Below are positions 1 to 6,835 of a stretch of 13,257 nucleotides of DNA, piece after piece. The DNA is from Ruminococcaceae bacterium UBA7067 (GTDB taxonomy: Bacteria; Bacillota; Clostridia; Oscillospirales; Acutalibacteraceae), in assembly GCA_002493755.1 (NCBI GenBank), contig DKZT01000039.1, positions 1 through 13,257 on the forward strand, read 5' to 3'. Every line of letters begins with the position of its first letter. Position 1 is the first letter of the stretch. The position numbers were made by a program, and so were the translations under genes. Under the pieces are notes generated by a model. It was not told the DNA's origin and searched no databases. It saw only the letters and a program-made list of their open reading frames with translations.

Positions 1-158
1 AAATGGAAAATTGAAAATGGAAAATTATCGTTGCAACCCGAAACGAGGTCTTGGCGCCCTTTGAAGGGAGCTGTCAGCGTAGCTGACTGAGGGTTGCGTT
101 CGCTATGCTGAAACCTGCATACACTTCGTAGGGCGCATTGTGCGACAACCAACCCTCC
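1..158. repeat. Dispersed, hairpin-rich intergenic repeat (copy 1)
   Basis: Non-coding. It opens with a period-14 A-rich direct repeat (1-28). Then come a hairpin CCCTT/AAGGG (57-61 with 64-68) and a hairpin GTCAGC/GCTGAC (73-78 with 82-87). GAGGGTTG (89-96) is perfectly complementary to CAACCCTC (150-157) and would close a domain holding TATGC/GCATA (104-108 with 117-121) and CGCA/TGCG (134-137 with 141-144). GAAACGAGGTC (40-50) and the 101-131 segment recur near the window end, and GCGACAACC (142-150) recurs at 3863-3871. From memory, GGGAGCTGTC...GACTGAGGG cores are scattered through gut Clostridia genomes; this is not checked. The element may begin upstream of the window. It could be a MITE-like or REP-like repeat, or a transcribed structured RNA. 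Confidence 0.6.
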
Positions 159-179
159 ACAATTACAAATACATTTTTG

Positions 180-205
180 AGCTGTGTTTTTGCACAGCTT
201 TTTGT
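180..205 (+). terminator. Rho-independent terminator upstream of the ABC operon
   Basis: A perfect 7-bp stem, AGCTGTG (180-186) with CACAGCT (193-199), surrounds a T-rich loop and runs into a T-tract (199-203, continuing TTTGTTTCTTTT). It would end transcription entering from before the window and insulate the promoter at about 243. Confidence 0.7.
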
Positions 206-242
206 TTCTTTTACAATTCCGTAAACAATATTATCCTGAATA

Positions 243-251
243 TGTTATAAT
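243..251 (+). promoter_or_regulatory. Extended -10 promoter for the MacB/FtsX-type operon
   Basis: TGTTATAAT is a consensus extended -10 (TG, one base, TATAAT at 246-251). No good -35 sits at 17 bp, which is tolerated for extended -10 promoters. The predicted transcript start near 258 lies downstream of the ATG at 255, which argues that the real start of the first gene is the ATG at 291. Confidence 0.55.
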
Positions 252-290
252 TGTATGGTAGAACCCATAATACTCAAGGGAGTGATCATT

Positions 291-995
291 ATGCCGCAGA
301 TTGTAAAATTTGAGGACGTAAAGAAGATATATAAAATGGGCGAGGTTGAGATTAACGCTCTTGACGGAGTGAGCTTTGAAATTAACGAGGGCGAGTTCGC
401 CGTAGTTGTCGGCTCAAGCGGAGCAGGCAAAACAACGGTGCTTAATATCCTCGGCGGAATGGACAGTGCAAGCAGCGGTACGGTAACGGTTGACGGGCGC
501 AATATTACTGCGCTCAAGGGTAAGGAGCTTATCGCATACCGCCGATTTGACATAGGCTTTGTGTTCCAGTTCTATAACCTTGTGCCGAACCTTACCGCAA
601 AGGAAAATGTTGAGCTTGCCGCTCAGATCTGTAAAGACCCTTTGGACGCGCTTGCAGCTTTGGAAAGCGTTGGACTTAAGGAACGTGTCGATAACTTCCC
701 GGCTCAGCTTTCCGGCGGCGAACAGCAGAGAGTGTCAATAGCCAGAGCGCTTGCAAAGCGACCGAAGCTTCTGCTGTGTGACGAGCCGACAGGCGCGCTT
801 GACTACAACACAGGCAAAACCATACTTAAGCTTTTGCAGGATAAATGCAGGCAGGACGGTATGACGGTTGTGCTTATAACGCATAACTCAGCTATTACAC
901 CGATGGCAGACAGAATTATTAAAATGAAAAGCGGCAGAATAACGAGCAACGAAATTAATCGCAATCCGGTTTCGGTTGAAAATATCGAGTGGTAA
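291..995 (+). CDS. ABC transporter ATP-binding protein, MacB/LolD type
   Basis: This is a 234-residue nucleotide-binding subunit that would couple ATP hydrolysis to the FtsX-type permease encoded next. Visible motifs are Walker A GSSGAGKTT (41-49), Q-loop Gln93, signature LSGGEQQR (140-147), Walker B LLLCDEP (160-166) with D-loop GALD, and H-loop His198. No ATPase motif is missing. The start is taken at 291 because AAGGGAGTG lies 6 nt upstream; an ATG at 255 would add 12 residues but has no ribosome binding site and precedes the predicted transcript start. The permease start is 21 nt downstream, so the two form one operon. In this family such ATPases serve lipoprotein release, antimicrobial peptide efflux or cell-wall enzyme control. 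The substrate here is unknown. Confidence 0.93.
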   Translation: MPQIVKFEDVKKIYKMGEVEINALDGVSFEINEGEFAVVVGSSGAGKTTVLNILGGMDSASSGTVTVDGRNITALKGKELIAYRRFDIGFVFQFYNLVPNLTAKENVELAAQICKDPLDALAALESVGLKERVDNFPAQLSGGEQQRVSIARALAKRPKLLLCDEPTGALDYNTGKTILKLLQDKCRQDGMTVVLITHNSAITPMADRIIKMKSGRITSNEINRNPVSVENIEW

Positions 996-1016
996 TAATC
1001 GTTGGGAGTGATTAAA

Positions 1017-3779
1017 TTGAAAGGCTCTGTTTTAAAAAATATTTTCCGGGAAATATGGGGTACAAAGGCGAGGTTTCTCTCAATTCTTGCTATAATCGGA
1101 CTCGGTGTAGGCTTCTTTGTCGGCGTTAAGGCGGCAGGACCGTCAATGATAAATACGCTTGTCAATTATGCCGGCGAGCAGAATATGATGGATTTTCGTC
1201 TTATGTCAAGCGTTGGCTTTGACGACGATGATGTGTCGGAGCTTGAAAAAACGCAGGGCGTTGCCGAGCTTCAAAAGGGTTATTTTACGGACGCCGTTAT
1301 GAGTGACGGAAGCAAAAAGAGCGTTGTAAGGATTCACAGCCTCGGCGAGAACGACAGAATGAATGTACCTCTGCTTGCAGAGGGCAGACTGCCGAAGCAC
1401 TCGGGCGAGATTGTGGTTGAGGACGCGTCCTACGCAAACCCGATTGAGATAGGCTCAAAAATTACGCTTGAAAAAACGGTTATGTCACGAACAAGCGGCG
1501 AGGAAGAGGAAATACCACTGAAATGCAGTGAGTTCACGGTTGTCGGCAAGGTGAAATCGCCGCTGTATATCTCATTCCAAAATGGCAAAACAACAGTCGG
1601 CAACGGCACAATATCCTACTATATGATGATACTGCCGCAGGATTTCACAAGCGAGAGGTACTCGGAACTGTACCTTGTGTCGGACTATACAAAGGGCGGC
1701 GGCGACCCTTACAGCGAGGAATATGCACAGGAAATTGATTTGCTTAAGGAGCGGCTTGAAAAAGTTTGTGACAGCCGTCTTGATGTGTTCAATACAAATG
1801 AAATAGAGCCGAAGCGACAGGAGCTTCGTGACGGAAGATATGAGCTTGACCGCGCGATAAAAAAGACAAACGGCGAGCTTTATAATGCAAAGAAAAAGAT
1901 AAGCGCGTCGCAAAAGCAGTTTGAACAGCTTGTACTGCCGAGCGGAAACAAGACAGCGATTGCGCAGACGAAAGCTCAGCTTGATATCGCACTTGAGCAA
2001 TATTACGACAATGCAGAAAAGGCTGAGGCGAAATTTGCCGAGGAAAAGCAAAAGCTTCTTGACGCGCAAAACGAGCTTGAGCAGTTTGACAAGCTCAAAG
2101 CATTCGTCACAACGAGGGACGACAGCCCCGGCTACTCGGAATTTCAGGACAACGCAGGACGTGTAGACGCGGTTGCAACGGTGTTTCCGGTGTTCTTCCT
2201 GCTTGTAGCAATTCTTGTCTGCGTTACCACAATGACAAGAATGGTTGAGGAGCGCAGAACCGAAATCGGCACATTCAAGGCTCTCGGCTATTCAAACGGT
2301 ACAATAATTTCAAAATATGTCATCTACTCAACCGCCGCAGGAATTCTCGGCTGTGCTGTCGGGTGTGTTCTCGGCTGTGCCGCTCTTCCGAGAATTATAT
2401 TTAACGCCTATGCAATGATGTACCACATAAAGCCGATGGACGCCGTTGTTCCGTGGGGATATATAGCAGGCGGCTTTGTTGTGGCGGTACTGTGCACAGC
2501 CATTGTATCGTGGCTTACCTGCCGCCGTGAGCTTAAACGCTCTCCTGCAAGCCTTATGCGCCCGAAAACACCAAAGGCAGGCAAGCGAAATCTGCTTGAG
2601 AGAATCGGATTTATCTGGAACAGGCTTAAATTCACCTCAAAGGTTACGGCGAGAAATCTGTTCCGCTACAAGGCGAGATTCTTTATGACGGTTATCGGAG
2701 TTGCAGGCTGTACTGCGCTTATACTGGCGGCTTTCGGTCTTATGGACGCAATCGGCAGTATTGTTGATAAGCAGTTCGGCAAAATCAACGGCTATAACCT
2801 GAGCATAGTGTTCGCCGACAGCAGAACAGGAGATGATGCCGACGGCTATATTGACGGTCTTAAATCTCGGTACAGTATTGAGAAGTCAATGCCTGTATAT
2901 CAGAACGAAATTACCGTATATGACAACAGAAGTGATAAAACCTACGGCGACACCTACCTTGTCGTTCCGTCGAAGCCGCCAAAGCTTCGCAGTATAATTG
3001 ATTTGCACAGCAGACAAACGGGCGAGAGTATAGAGCTTGAGGACGGCGGCTGTGTTATGAGCGAAAAGCTTGCGAATAATATGAAGCTGTCAGTCGGCGA
3101 TGAATTTAAAATAAAGGACATCAACGATAATATTATAACGCTTAAGCTTACGGCTATATGCGAAAACTATCTTTACAATTATGTTTATATAACGCCGCAG
3201 TATTATAACGAGTGCTTCGGTGAAAGCGTAAAGTACAATATGGTTCATACAAGCTTTAATTACGAAACGCAGGAGGAGCAGGACGGTCTTGCCAAAACTC
3301 TGCTTGAGGACAGCGAGATTGTCGCAGTAAATTACACCGATTCGGGTGTTGAGAACTTCAGAAAGATGCTCAGTACGCTGAATATGGTTGTATATGTTCT
3401 GATAATCAGCGCAGGTGCGCTTGCCTTTGTTGTGCTTTACAACCTCACAAATATCAATATCGCAGAAAGAGCAAGGGAGATTGCGACAATAAAGGTTCTC
3501 GGCTTCTACAACGGCGAGGTAGGCGGCTATATCTACCGTGAAAATGTGATACTCACCGTTATAGGAGCATTGTCGGGACTTGTGCTGGGCATATTCCTGA
3601 CAGGCTTTATCATACAGACTGTTGAGGTCGATATAGTTATGTTCGGCAGGGATATAATGCCGCAGAGCTTTTTGTATGCACTCGGTCTTACATTCCTCTT
3701 TGCGCTTATTGTAAATTTCTTTATGTACTTCAAGATGAAGAAAATAGATATGGTTGAGTCGCTCAAGTCTATTGAGTGA
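1017..3779 (+). CDS. FtsX-like ABC permease with coiled-coil insertion
   Basis: A 920-residue membrane partner of the preceding ATPase. By eye there are about eight membrane segments: 20-41, 387-406, 434-458, 481-502, 555-577, 790-811, 843-867 and 884-905. Two FtsX-type domains are marked by matching motifs just after the second and sixth segments (EIGTFKALGY at about 416-425, EIATIKVLGF at about 821-830). The outer region after segment 1 (42-385) ends in a Lys/Glu-rich coiled coil (about 265-360); a second outer domain spans about 580-788. The start is taken as TTG at 1017, since GGGAGTG (1004-1010) sits 6 nt upstream, copying the spacing of the preceding gene. A TTG at 1002 would add 5 residues but overlaps that site. 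The system fits mechanotransmission or export from the envelope rather than solute uptake. The substrate is unknown. Confidence 0.9.
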   Translation: MKGSVLKNIFREIWGTKARFLSILAIIGLGVGFFVGVKAAGPSMINTLVNYAGEQNMMDFRLMSSVGFDDDDVSELEKTQGVAELQKGYFTDAVMSDGSKKSVVRIHSLGENDRMNVPLLAEGRLPKHSGEIVVEDASYANPIEIGSKITLEKTVMSRTSGEEEEIPLKCSEFTVVGKVKSPLYISFQNGKTTVGNGTISYYMMILPQDFTSERYSELYLVSDYTKGGGDPYSEEYAQEIDLLKERLEKVCDSRLDVFNTNEIEPKRQELRDGRYELDRAIKKTNGELYNAKKKISASQKQFEQLVLPSGNKTAIAQTKAQLDIALEQYYDNAEKAEAKFAEEKQKLLDAQNELEQFDKLKAFVTTRDDSPGYSEFQDNAGRVDAVATVFPVFFLLVAILVCVTTMTRMVEERRTEIGTFKALGYSNGTIISKYVIYSTAAGILGCAVGCVLGCAALPRIIFNAYAMMYHIKPMDAVVPWGYIAGGFVVAVLCTAIVSWLTCRRELKRSPASLMRPKTPKAGKRNLLERIGFIWNRLKFTSKVTARNLFRYKARFFMTVIGVAGCTALILAAFGLMDAIGSIVDKQFGKINGYNLSIVFADSRTGDDADGYIDGLKSRYSIEKSMPVYQNEITVYDNRSDKTYGDTYLVVPSKPPKLRSIIDLHSRQTGESIELEDGGCVMSEKLANNMKLSVGDEFKIKDINDNIITLKLTAICENYLYNYVYITPQYYNECFGESVKYNMVHTSFNYETQEEQDGLAKTLLEDSEIVAVNYTDSGVENFRKMLSTLNMVVYVLIISAGALAFVVLYNLTNINIAERAREIATIKVLGFYNGEVGGYIYRENVILTVIGALSGLVLGIFLTGFIIQTVEVDIVMFGRDIMPQSFLYALGLTFLFALIVNFFMYFKMKKIDMVESLKSIE

Positions 3780-3904
3780 TGCGGCGAAGCCGCAGAGTTG
3801 AGAGTGCAGAGTGAAGATGAATTTCGTTACGGGTAAATTCTTAATTCAAAGATCCGCTTGCGGCGACAACCATCTCAAAACTCTAAACTCAAAACTCAAA
3901 ACTC
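3780..3904. repeat. Partial member of the dispersed repeat family (copy 2)
   Basis: A non-coding gap between the ABC permease and cyclophilin genes. It opens, directly after the stop codon, with a hairpin TGCGGC-GAA-GCCGCA (3780-3794) that has no T-tract. A GAGTTGAGAGTG segment (3796-3807), a small hairpin GAATTT/AAATTC (3819-3824 with 3835-3840), CCGC-TT-GCGG (3854-3863) and GCGACAACC (3863-3871) follow. The right end is a period-7 array of CTCAAAA units (3874-3904). The array is the reverse complement of the GAGTTTT units at 13132-13148, and GCGACAACC matches copy 1. I see no convincing promoter for the cyclophilin gene here, though one must lie here unless that gene is read through. Confidence 0.5.
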
Positions 3905-3931
3905 TTAAAAATTTTTGAAAGGAAGATTTTT

Positions 3932-4453
3932 ATGTCACAGAATCCGACAGTAACATTCACAATGGAGAACGGCAAGGTGTTCAAAGCCGAGCTGTACCCC
4001 GAAATCGCACCCAACACCGTAAACAACTTCTTGAGCCTTGTAAATAAGGGCTATTACAACGGACTTACTTTTCACCGTGTAATATACGGCTTTATGATTC
4101 AGGGCGGATGCCCCAAGGGTACAGGCACAGGCGGCCCGGGATACAGCATAAAGGGCGAATTTTCCGCAAACGGTTTTAAGAATGATTTAAAGCACACCGA
4201 GGGAGTGCTGTCAATGGCGAGGTCAATGATGCCGAACAGCGCAGGCTCACAGTTCTTTATTATGCACAAGAACGCGCCGCACCTTGACGGTCAGTATGCC
4301 GCCTTCGGCAAAATCACCGAGGGAATGGACGTTGTAAACGAGATAGCCGAGTGCGACACCGACTACGCCGACAAGCCGCTTGACCCGCAGATAATCAAGA
4401 GCGTAACAGCCGACACCTTCGGCGTAGAATACCCCGAGCCGGAAAAGGCGTAA
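3932..4453 (+). CDS. Peptidyl-prolyl cis-trans isomerase, cyclophilin type (PpiB-like)
   Basis: A 173-residue cyclophilin that would catalyse cis-trans isomerisation of X-Pro bonds during folding. There is no signal peptide or membrane segment, so it is expected in the cytosol. Family motifs are intact: FHRV with Arg49, FMIQGG (53-58), the Gly-rich GTGTGGPGY (63-71), and NSAGSQFFI (102-110). The position of the human CypA tryptophan (before LDG) is His117; replacement there is common in bacterial forms and usually goes with weak cyclosporin binding. The C-terminal 20 or so residues are a modest acidic extension. AAAGGAAG (3918-3925) lies 6 nt before the ATG. The gene stands alone, between the repeat at 3780-3904 and a strong terminator. 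Confidence 0.95.
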   Translation: MSQNPTVTFTMENGKVFKAELYPEIAPNTVNNFLSLVNKGYYNGLTFHRVIYGFMIQGGCPKGTGTGGPGYSIKGEFSANGFKNDLKHTEGVLSMARSMMPNSAGSQFFIMHKNAPHLDGQYAAFGKITEGMDVVNEIAECDTDYADKPLDPQIIKSVTADTFGVEYPEPEKA

Positions 4454-4480
4454 GCGGCTATTTGAATTAAGGTAAAATAC

Positions 4481-4530
4481 AAAAGACTGAAATGCTTTGA
4501 TTTTGATTTATAAGCACTTCAGTCTTTTTT
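4481..4530 (+). terminator. Strong Rho-independent terminator after the cyclophilin gene
   Basis: AAAAGACTGAAATGCTT (4481-4497) pairs with AAGCACTTCAGTCTTTT (4512-4528) at 16 of 17 positions around a 14-nt loop, followed by a T-run (4525-4530, then CTTTTT). The A-tract on the left arm means it could also work on the minus strand. Confidence 0.9.
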
Positions 4531-4580
4531 CTTTTTACGTGTTTTATTTGTTTCATTTTTCTGCTTTTTTACAAATTTTG

Positions 4581-4609
4581 TTGAATGTTAAAAATATTTG
4601 TAGTATTAT
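4581..4609 (+). promoter_or_regulatory. Sigma-A-type promoter for the ABC-2 exporter operon
   Basis: TTGAAT (4581-4586), a 17-bp spacer, then TATTAT (4604-4609), in AT-rich DNA just after the cyclophilin terminator. The predicted transcript start near 4616 leaves about 390 nt before the first ATG. Confidence 0.6.
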
Positions 4610-4615
4610 TGTAAA

Positions 4616-5001
4616 TACGGCTATGCTGTGCAGAGGTTTATGTCAAAAATTGGTTGCGTTTGCAATCGGTTGCGCAGGGAAAAGTAAAGTGCTCATATTT
4701 TCAGTCTGATTCCTGCGCAGTCGGCTGAGTCGTTATCGGCCGATAAAGTCCCTGAGATATAAGCCTTGAACCGTGTCTGAATTTAACAGCGTAACCGCAT
4801 TCTTACCGCGGCAGTTTTGCATACCGAAACGCAAAATGCAACCTCCGCTTGACCGTGTGTAAAGCAGAGTATGCAGACAGTTAATTTTCGGTGTGCTATC
4901 ATTGAGTCGGAAACACCTGACAGGTGTTTCTCAGCTGCCGTTTATTTACACCTCGGGCAAATCGTCCGATTGTAAAGCAAACGGCGAAAGGGAAAGGTGA
5001 G
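4616..5001 (+). ncRNA. Candidate structured 5' leader of the ABC-2 exporter operon (unknown class)
   Basis: About 390 nt without a convincing gene. Several stems can be drawn: GGTTGC/GCAATC (4652-4657 with 4662-4667); a 10-bp stem TGCGCAGGGA/TTCCTGCGCA (4671-4680 with 4710-4719); TTTTGC/GCAAAA (4815-4820 with 4831-4836); a perfect inverted repeat GAAACACCTG-A-CAGGTGTTTC (4910-4930); and a nested three-part stem GCCGTTT/AAACGGC (4937-4943 with 4979-4985), TTTACA/TGTAAA (4945-4950 with 4971-4976), CGGGC/GTCCG (4954-4958 with 4964-4968). The last stem ends 9 nt before the ribosome binding site AGGTGAG (4995-5001). I see no clear intrinsic terminator inside, so translational control would be likelier than attenuation. 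It does not show cobalamin, T-box, lysine, SAM, glycine or TPP signatures that I can recognise. It could instead be a protein-binding regulatory region. Confidence 0.45.
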
Positions 5002-5006
5002 AACAA

Positions 5007-6020
5007 ATGATTTATGTTGAAAACATAAGAAAGGAATTTAAAAAGACTATAAAGCAGCCGGGTCTGCTCGGCAGCGTAAAGTCACTGTTCAATCCGAAAA
5101 CAGAAAAGGTTGTAGCCGTTGACGACATATCCTTTCACGTTCCTAAGGGTGAAATACTCGGCTTTATCGGTCCGAACGGTGCAGGGAAGTCAACGGTGAT
5201 AAAAATGCTAACGGGCATTTTAACGCCGAGCGCAGGCTTGTGTACCATCAACGGGAAAAATCCTCAGAAGAACAGGAAAAGCTATGTTAAGGAAATCGGC
5301 GTTGTTTTCGGTCAGCGCACCCAGCTGTGGTGGGATCTTCCGCTTTGTGAAACCTATGCGGTGTTAAAGGAAATATACGAGGTGGAGGACAGCGCATACA
5401 AAAGAAAAATGGATCTCTTAAACGAGGTTCTCGATTTGCAGGATTTCATAAAAAGTCCTGTGCGGACTCTCTCGCTCGGTCAGAGAATGAGGGCGGATAT
5501 AGCCGCCTCGCTCCTGCACAGTCCGAAGGTTTTGTTCCTTGACGAGCCGACAATCGGTCTTGACGTTGTTGTTAAGGACAATATCCGCCGTGCCATTGCA
5601 AAAATCAACGAGGAGGAGCAGACAACAGTTATCCTTACAACTCACGATTTAAGCGACATCGAGCTTTTGTCAAAGCGAATTGTTATGATAGACAAGGGCA
5701 AGAATGTTTTTGACGGTACGGTTGATGAGCTTAAAAAGAATTACGGTCAGATGAGGGAGCTGCACTTTGAGCTTGCCGGCGACAGCAGTCTTGAAAGTCT
5801 TGCATATAAGGAAAAATTTGGCTTTTCCGACGACGATATTAATATAAAGCGTGAGGGCGTTAAGGCAACCGTGCGCTTTAACAGCGACATTGTGCCTGTA
5901 GGCGATATGCTGTCATACACACTGTCAGGCGTTCACATCAGCGACATAAGCGTTAAGGACGCCGATATTGAAGAAATTATCCGCCGTCTTTATAAAAAAG
6001 AGGTGAGTGCGGATGCGTAG
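5007..6020 (+). CDS. ABC-2 exporter ATP-binding protein (COG4586-like)
   Basis: A 337-residue ATPase for the two permeases encoded directly downstream. Motifs are Walker A GPNGAGKST (55-63), a Q-loop region FGQRTQLWWD (101-110), signature LSLGQRMR (155-162), Walker B VLFLDEPTIGLD (175-186) and H-loop His213. A 20-residue insertion before the first conserved strand (about 15-35) and a C-terminal domain after about 235 fit the long ATPases of the COG4586 group, which pair with COG4587 and COG3694 permeases. The ribosome binding site AGGTGAG lies 5 nt upstream. The stop overlaps the next gene by 8 nt, indicating translational coupling. The substrate of this group is, to my knowledge, not established; export of a drug, lipid or peptide is inferred only from the ABC-2 architecture. 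Confidence 0.92.
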   Translation: MIYVENIRKEFKKTIKQPGLLGSVKSLFNPKTEKVVAVDDISFHVPKGEILGFIGPNGAGKSTVIKMLTGILTPSAGLCTINGKNPQKNRKSYVKEIGVVFGQRTQLWWDLPLCETYAVLKEIYEVEDSAYKRKMDLLNEVLDLQDFIKSPVRTLSLGQRMRADIAASLLHSPKVLFLDEPTIGLDVVVKDNIRRAIAKINEEEQTTVILTTHDLSDIELLSKRIVMIDKGKNVFDGTVDELKKNYGQMRELHFELAGDSSLESLAYKEKFGFSDDDINIKREGVKATVRFNSDIVPVGDMLSYTLSGVHISDISVKDADIEEIIRRLYKKEVSADA

Positions 6021-6831
6021 GTTTTTAAGGATTTACCTGCCGTTTTCAAAGGCTGGTATGCAGGAGATGATGGCATACCGCTTTAACTTCATCTTTCATC
6101 TCATCGGTGAAATGCTCTCGTGCTTTGTAATGTACTTCGTGTGGCTTGCCGTGTTTGAAAGCTCGGACAGCTCAACCTTTATGGGCTTTTCAATGGTCGA
6201 TATGACGGTGTATCTCTTCATATCGTTTATGGCAAGCTTTCTTACATACAGCGACGGAGCAATTAACATAGGCGAGGAAATCCGTGACGGCTCAATCGTT
6301 ATGAGAATGATAAAGCCTGTAAACTTTGATATGTACCTTTTGTTTCACGAGCTTGGCAGTCGCTTTGTTTCAATTTTTATTGTGCTTGTGCCGATGAGCG
6401 TCGGTGTGGAGCTTTACAAGTTCTTTGTTACAGGCTCGGTTATGTTCAGTCTGCCGAATTTCGCGCTGTTTTCTGTGAGCATAATTATTGCGTATCTGGT
6501 TTCGTTTTATTTCAATGTGTGCTACGGCTTTCTTGCGTTCTTCCTCAAGAATCTTTGGGGTTCAAGCGTGCTTAAGGACGCAATTATAAGCTTTTTGTCG
6601 GGCGCAAAAATTCCGCTTGCGTTTATGCCGCCTGCACTTGCGGCTGTACTTACGGTTCTGCCGTTTGCATCACTCAGCTATACGCCCGTAATGCTTTATA
6701 TGGGCATATACGATGCGCCGCAGATAATATGGAGCTTATCGCTTCAGCTTTTCTGGCTTGTGTTCTTCTGGGGCTTGAGCAAGCTTATTTGGCGGCTTGC
6801 TATGAAGCGGCTTTGCGTGCAGGGAGGTTGA
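6013..6831 (+). CDS. ABC-2 family permease subunit (COG4587-like)
   Basis: A 272-residue integral membrane protein with about six hydrophobic segments (roughly 26-46, 62-80, 116-135, 150-178, 205-225, 236-258) and no signal peptide. The loop EEIRDGSIVMRMIKPVNF (88-105), with its Gly and KPv pattern, is shared in form with the KGDFDKYLTKPLNP loop of the second permease and is typical of this ABC-2 pair. The start is the ATG at 6013, 6 nt after AGGTGA (6001-6006); a GTG at 6007 in the same frame would add two residues but touches that site. The start lies inside the end of the ATPase gene. It would form half of the membrane channel. Confidence 0.88.
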   Translation: MRRFLRIYLPFSKAGMQEMMAYRFNFIFHLIGEMLSCFVMYFVWLAVFESSDSSTFMGFSMVDMTVYLFISFMASFLTYSDGAINIGEEIRDGSIVMRMIKPVNFDMYLLFHELGSRFVSIFIVLVPMSVGVELYKFFVTGSVMFSLPNFALFSVSIIIAYLVSFYFNVCYGFLAFFLKNLWGSSVLKDAIISFLSGAKIPLAFMPPALAAVLTVLPFASLSYTPVMLYMGIYDAPQIIWSLSLQLFWLVFFWGLSKLIWRLAMKRLCVQGG

Positions 6832-6835
6832 TGAT

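Noticed and set aside
1572..2069. Minus-strand open frame of 165 codons inside the FtsX permease gene
   Set aside because: It lies wholly within a well-supported gene, lacks family motifs and is explained by codon bias of the plus strand. Other minus-strand frames are rejected for the same reason.
3780..3794. Hairpin after the FtsX permease stop as a terminator
   Set aside because: A 6-bp GC-rich stem with no T-tract. It may halt transcription poorly at best, so it is described with the repeat.
3874..3904. Short array that might be taken for CRISPR repeats
   Set aside because: Period 7 with no spacers. It is a low-complexity CTCAAAA array, and no cas gene is present.
4623..4709. Possible 28-residue leader peptide (MLCRGLCQKL...) near the ABC-2 transcript start
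   Set aside because: No ribosome binding site, only about 7 nt from the predicted transcript start, and the sequence is part of stable stems. A chance frame is likelier.
4793..4811. ACCGC...TACCGCGG reminiscent of a T-box antiterminator
   Set aside because: The GGTGG context, specifier-loop layout and following terminator are missing, and the downstream genes are not amino-acid related by any visible sign.
4910..4930. Perfect 21-nt inverted repeat as an intrinsic terminator of the leader
   Set aside because: The sequence after it (TCAGCTGCCG) is not T-rich, so it does not meet the usual pattern.
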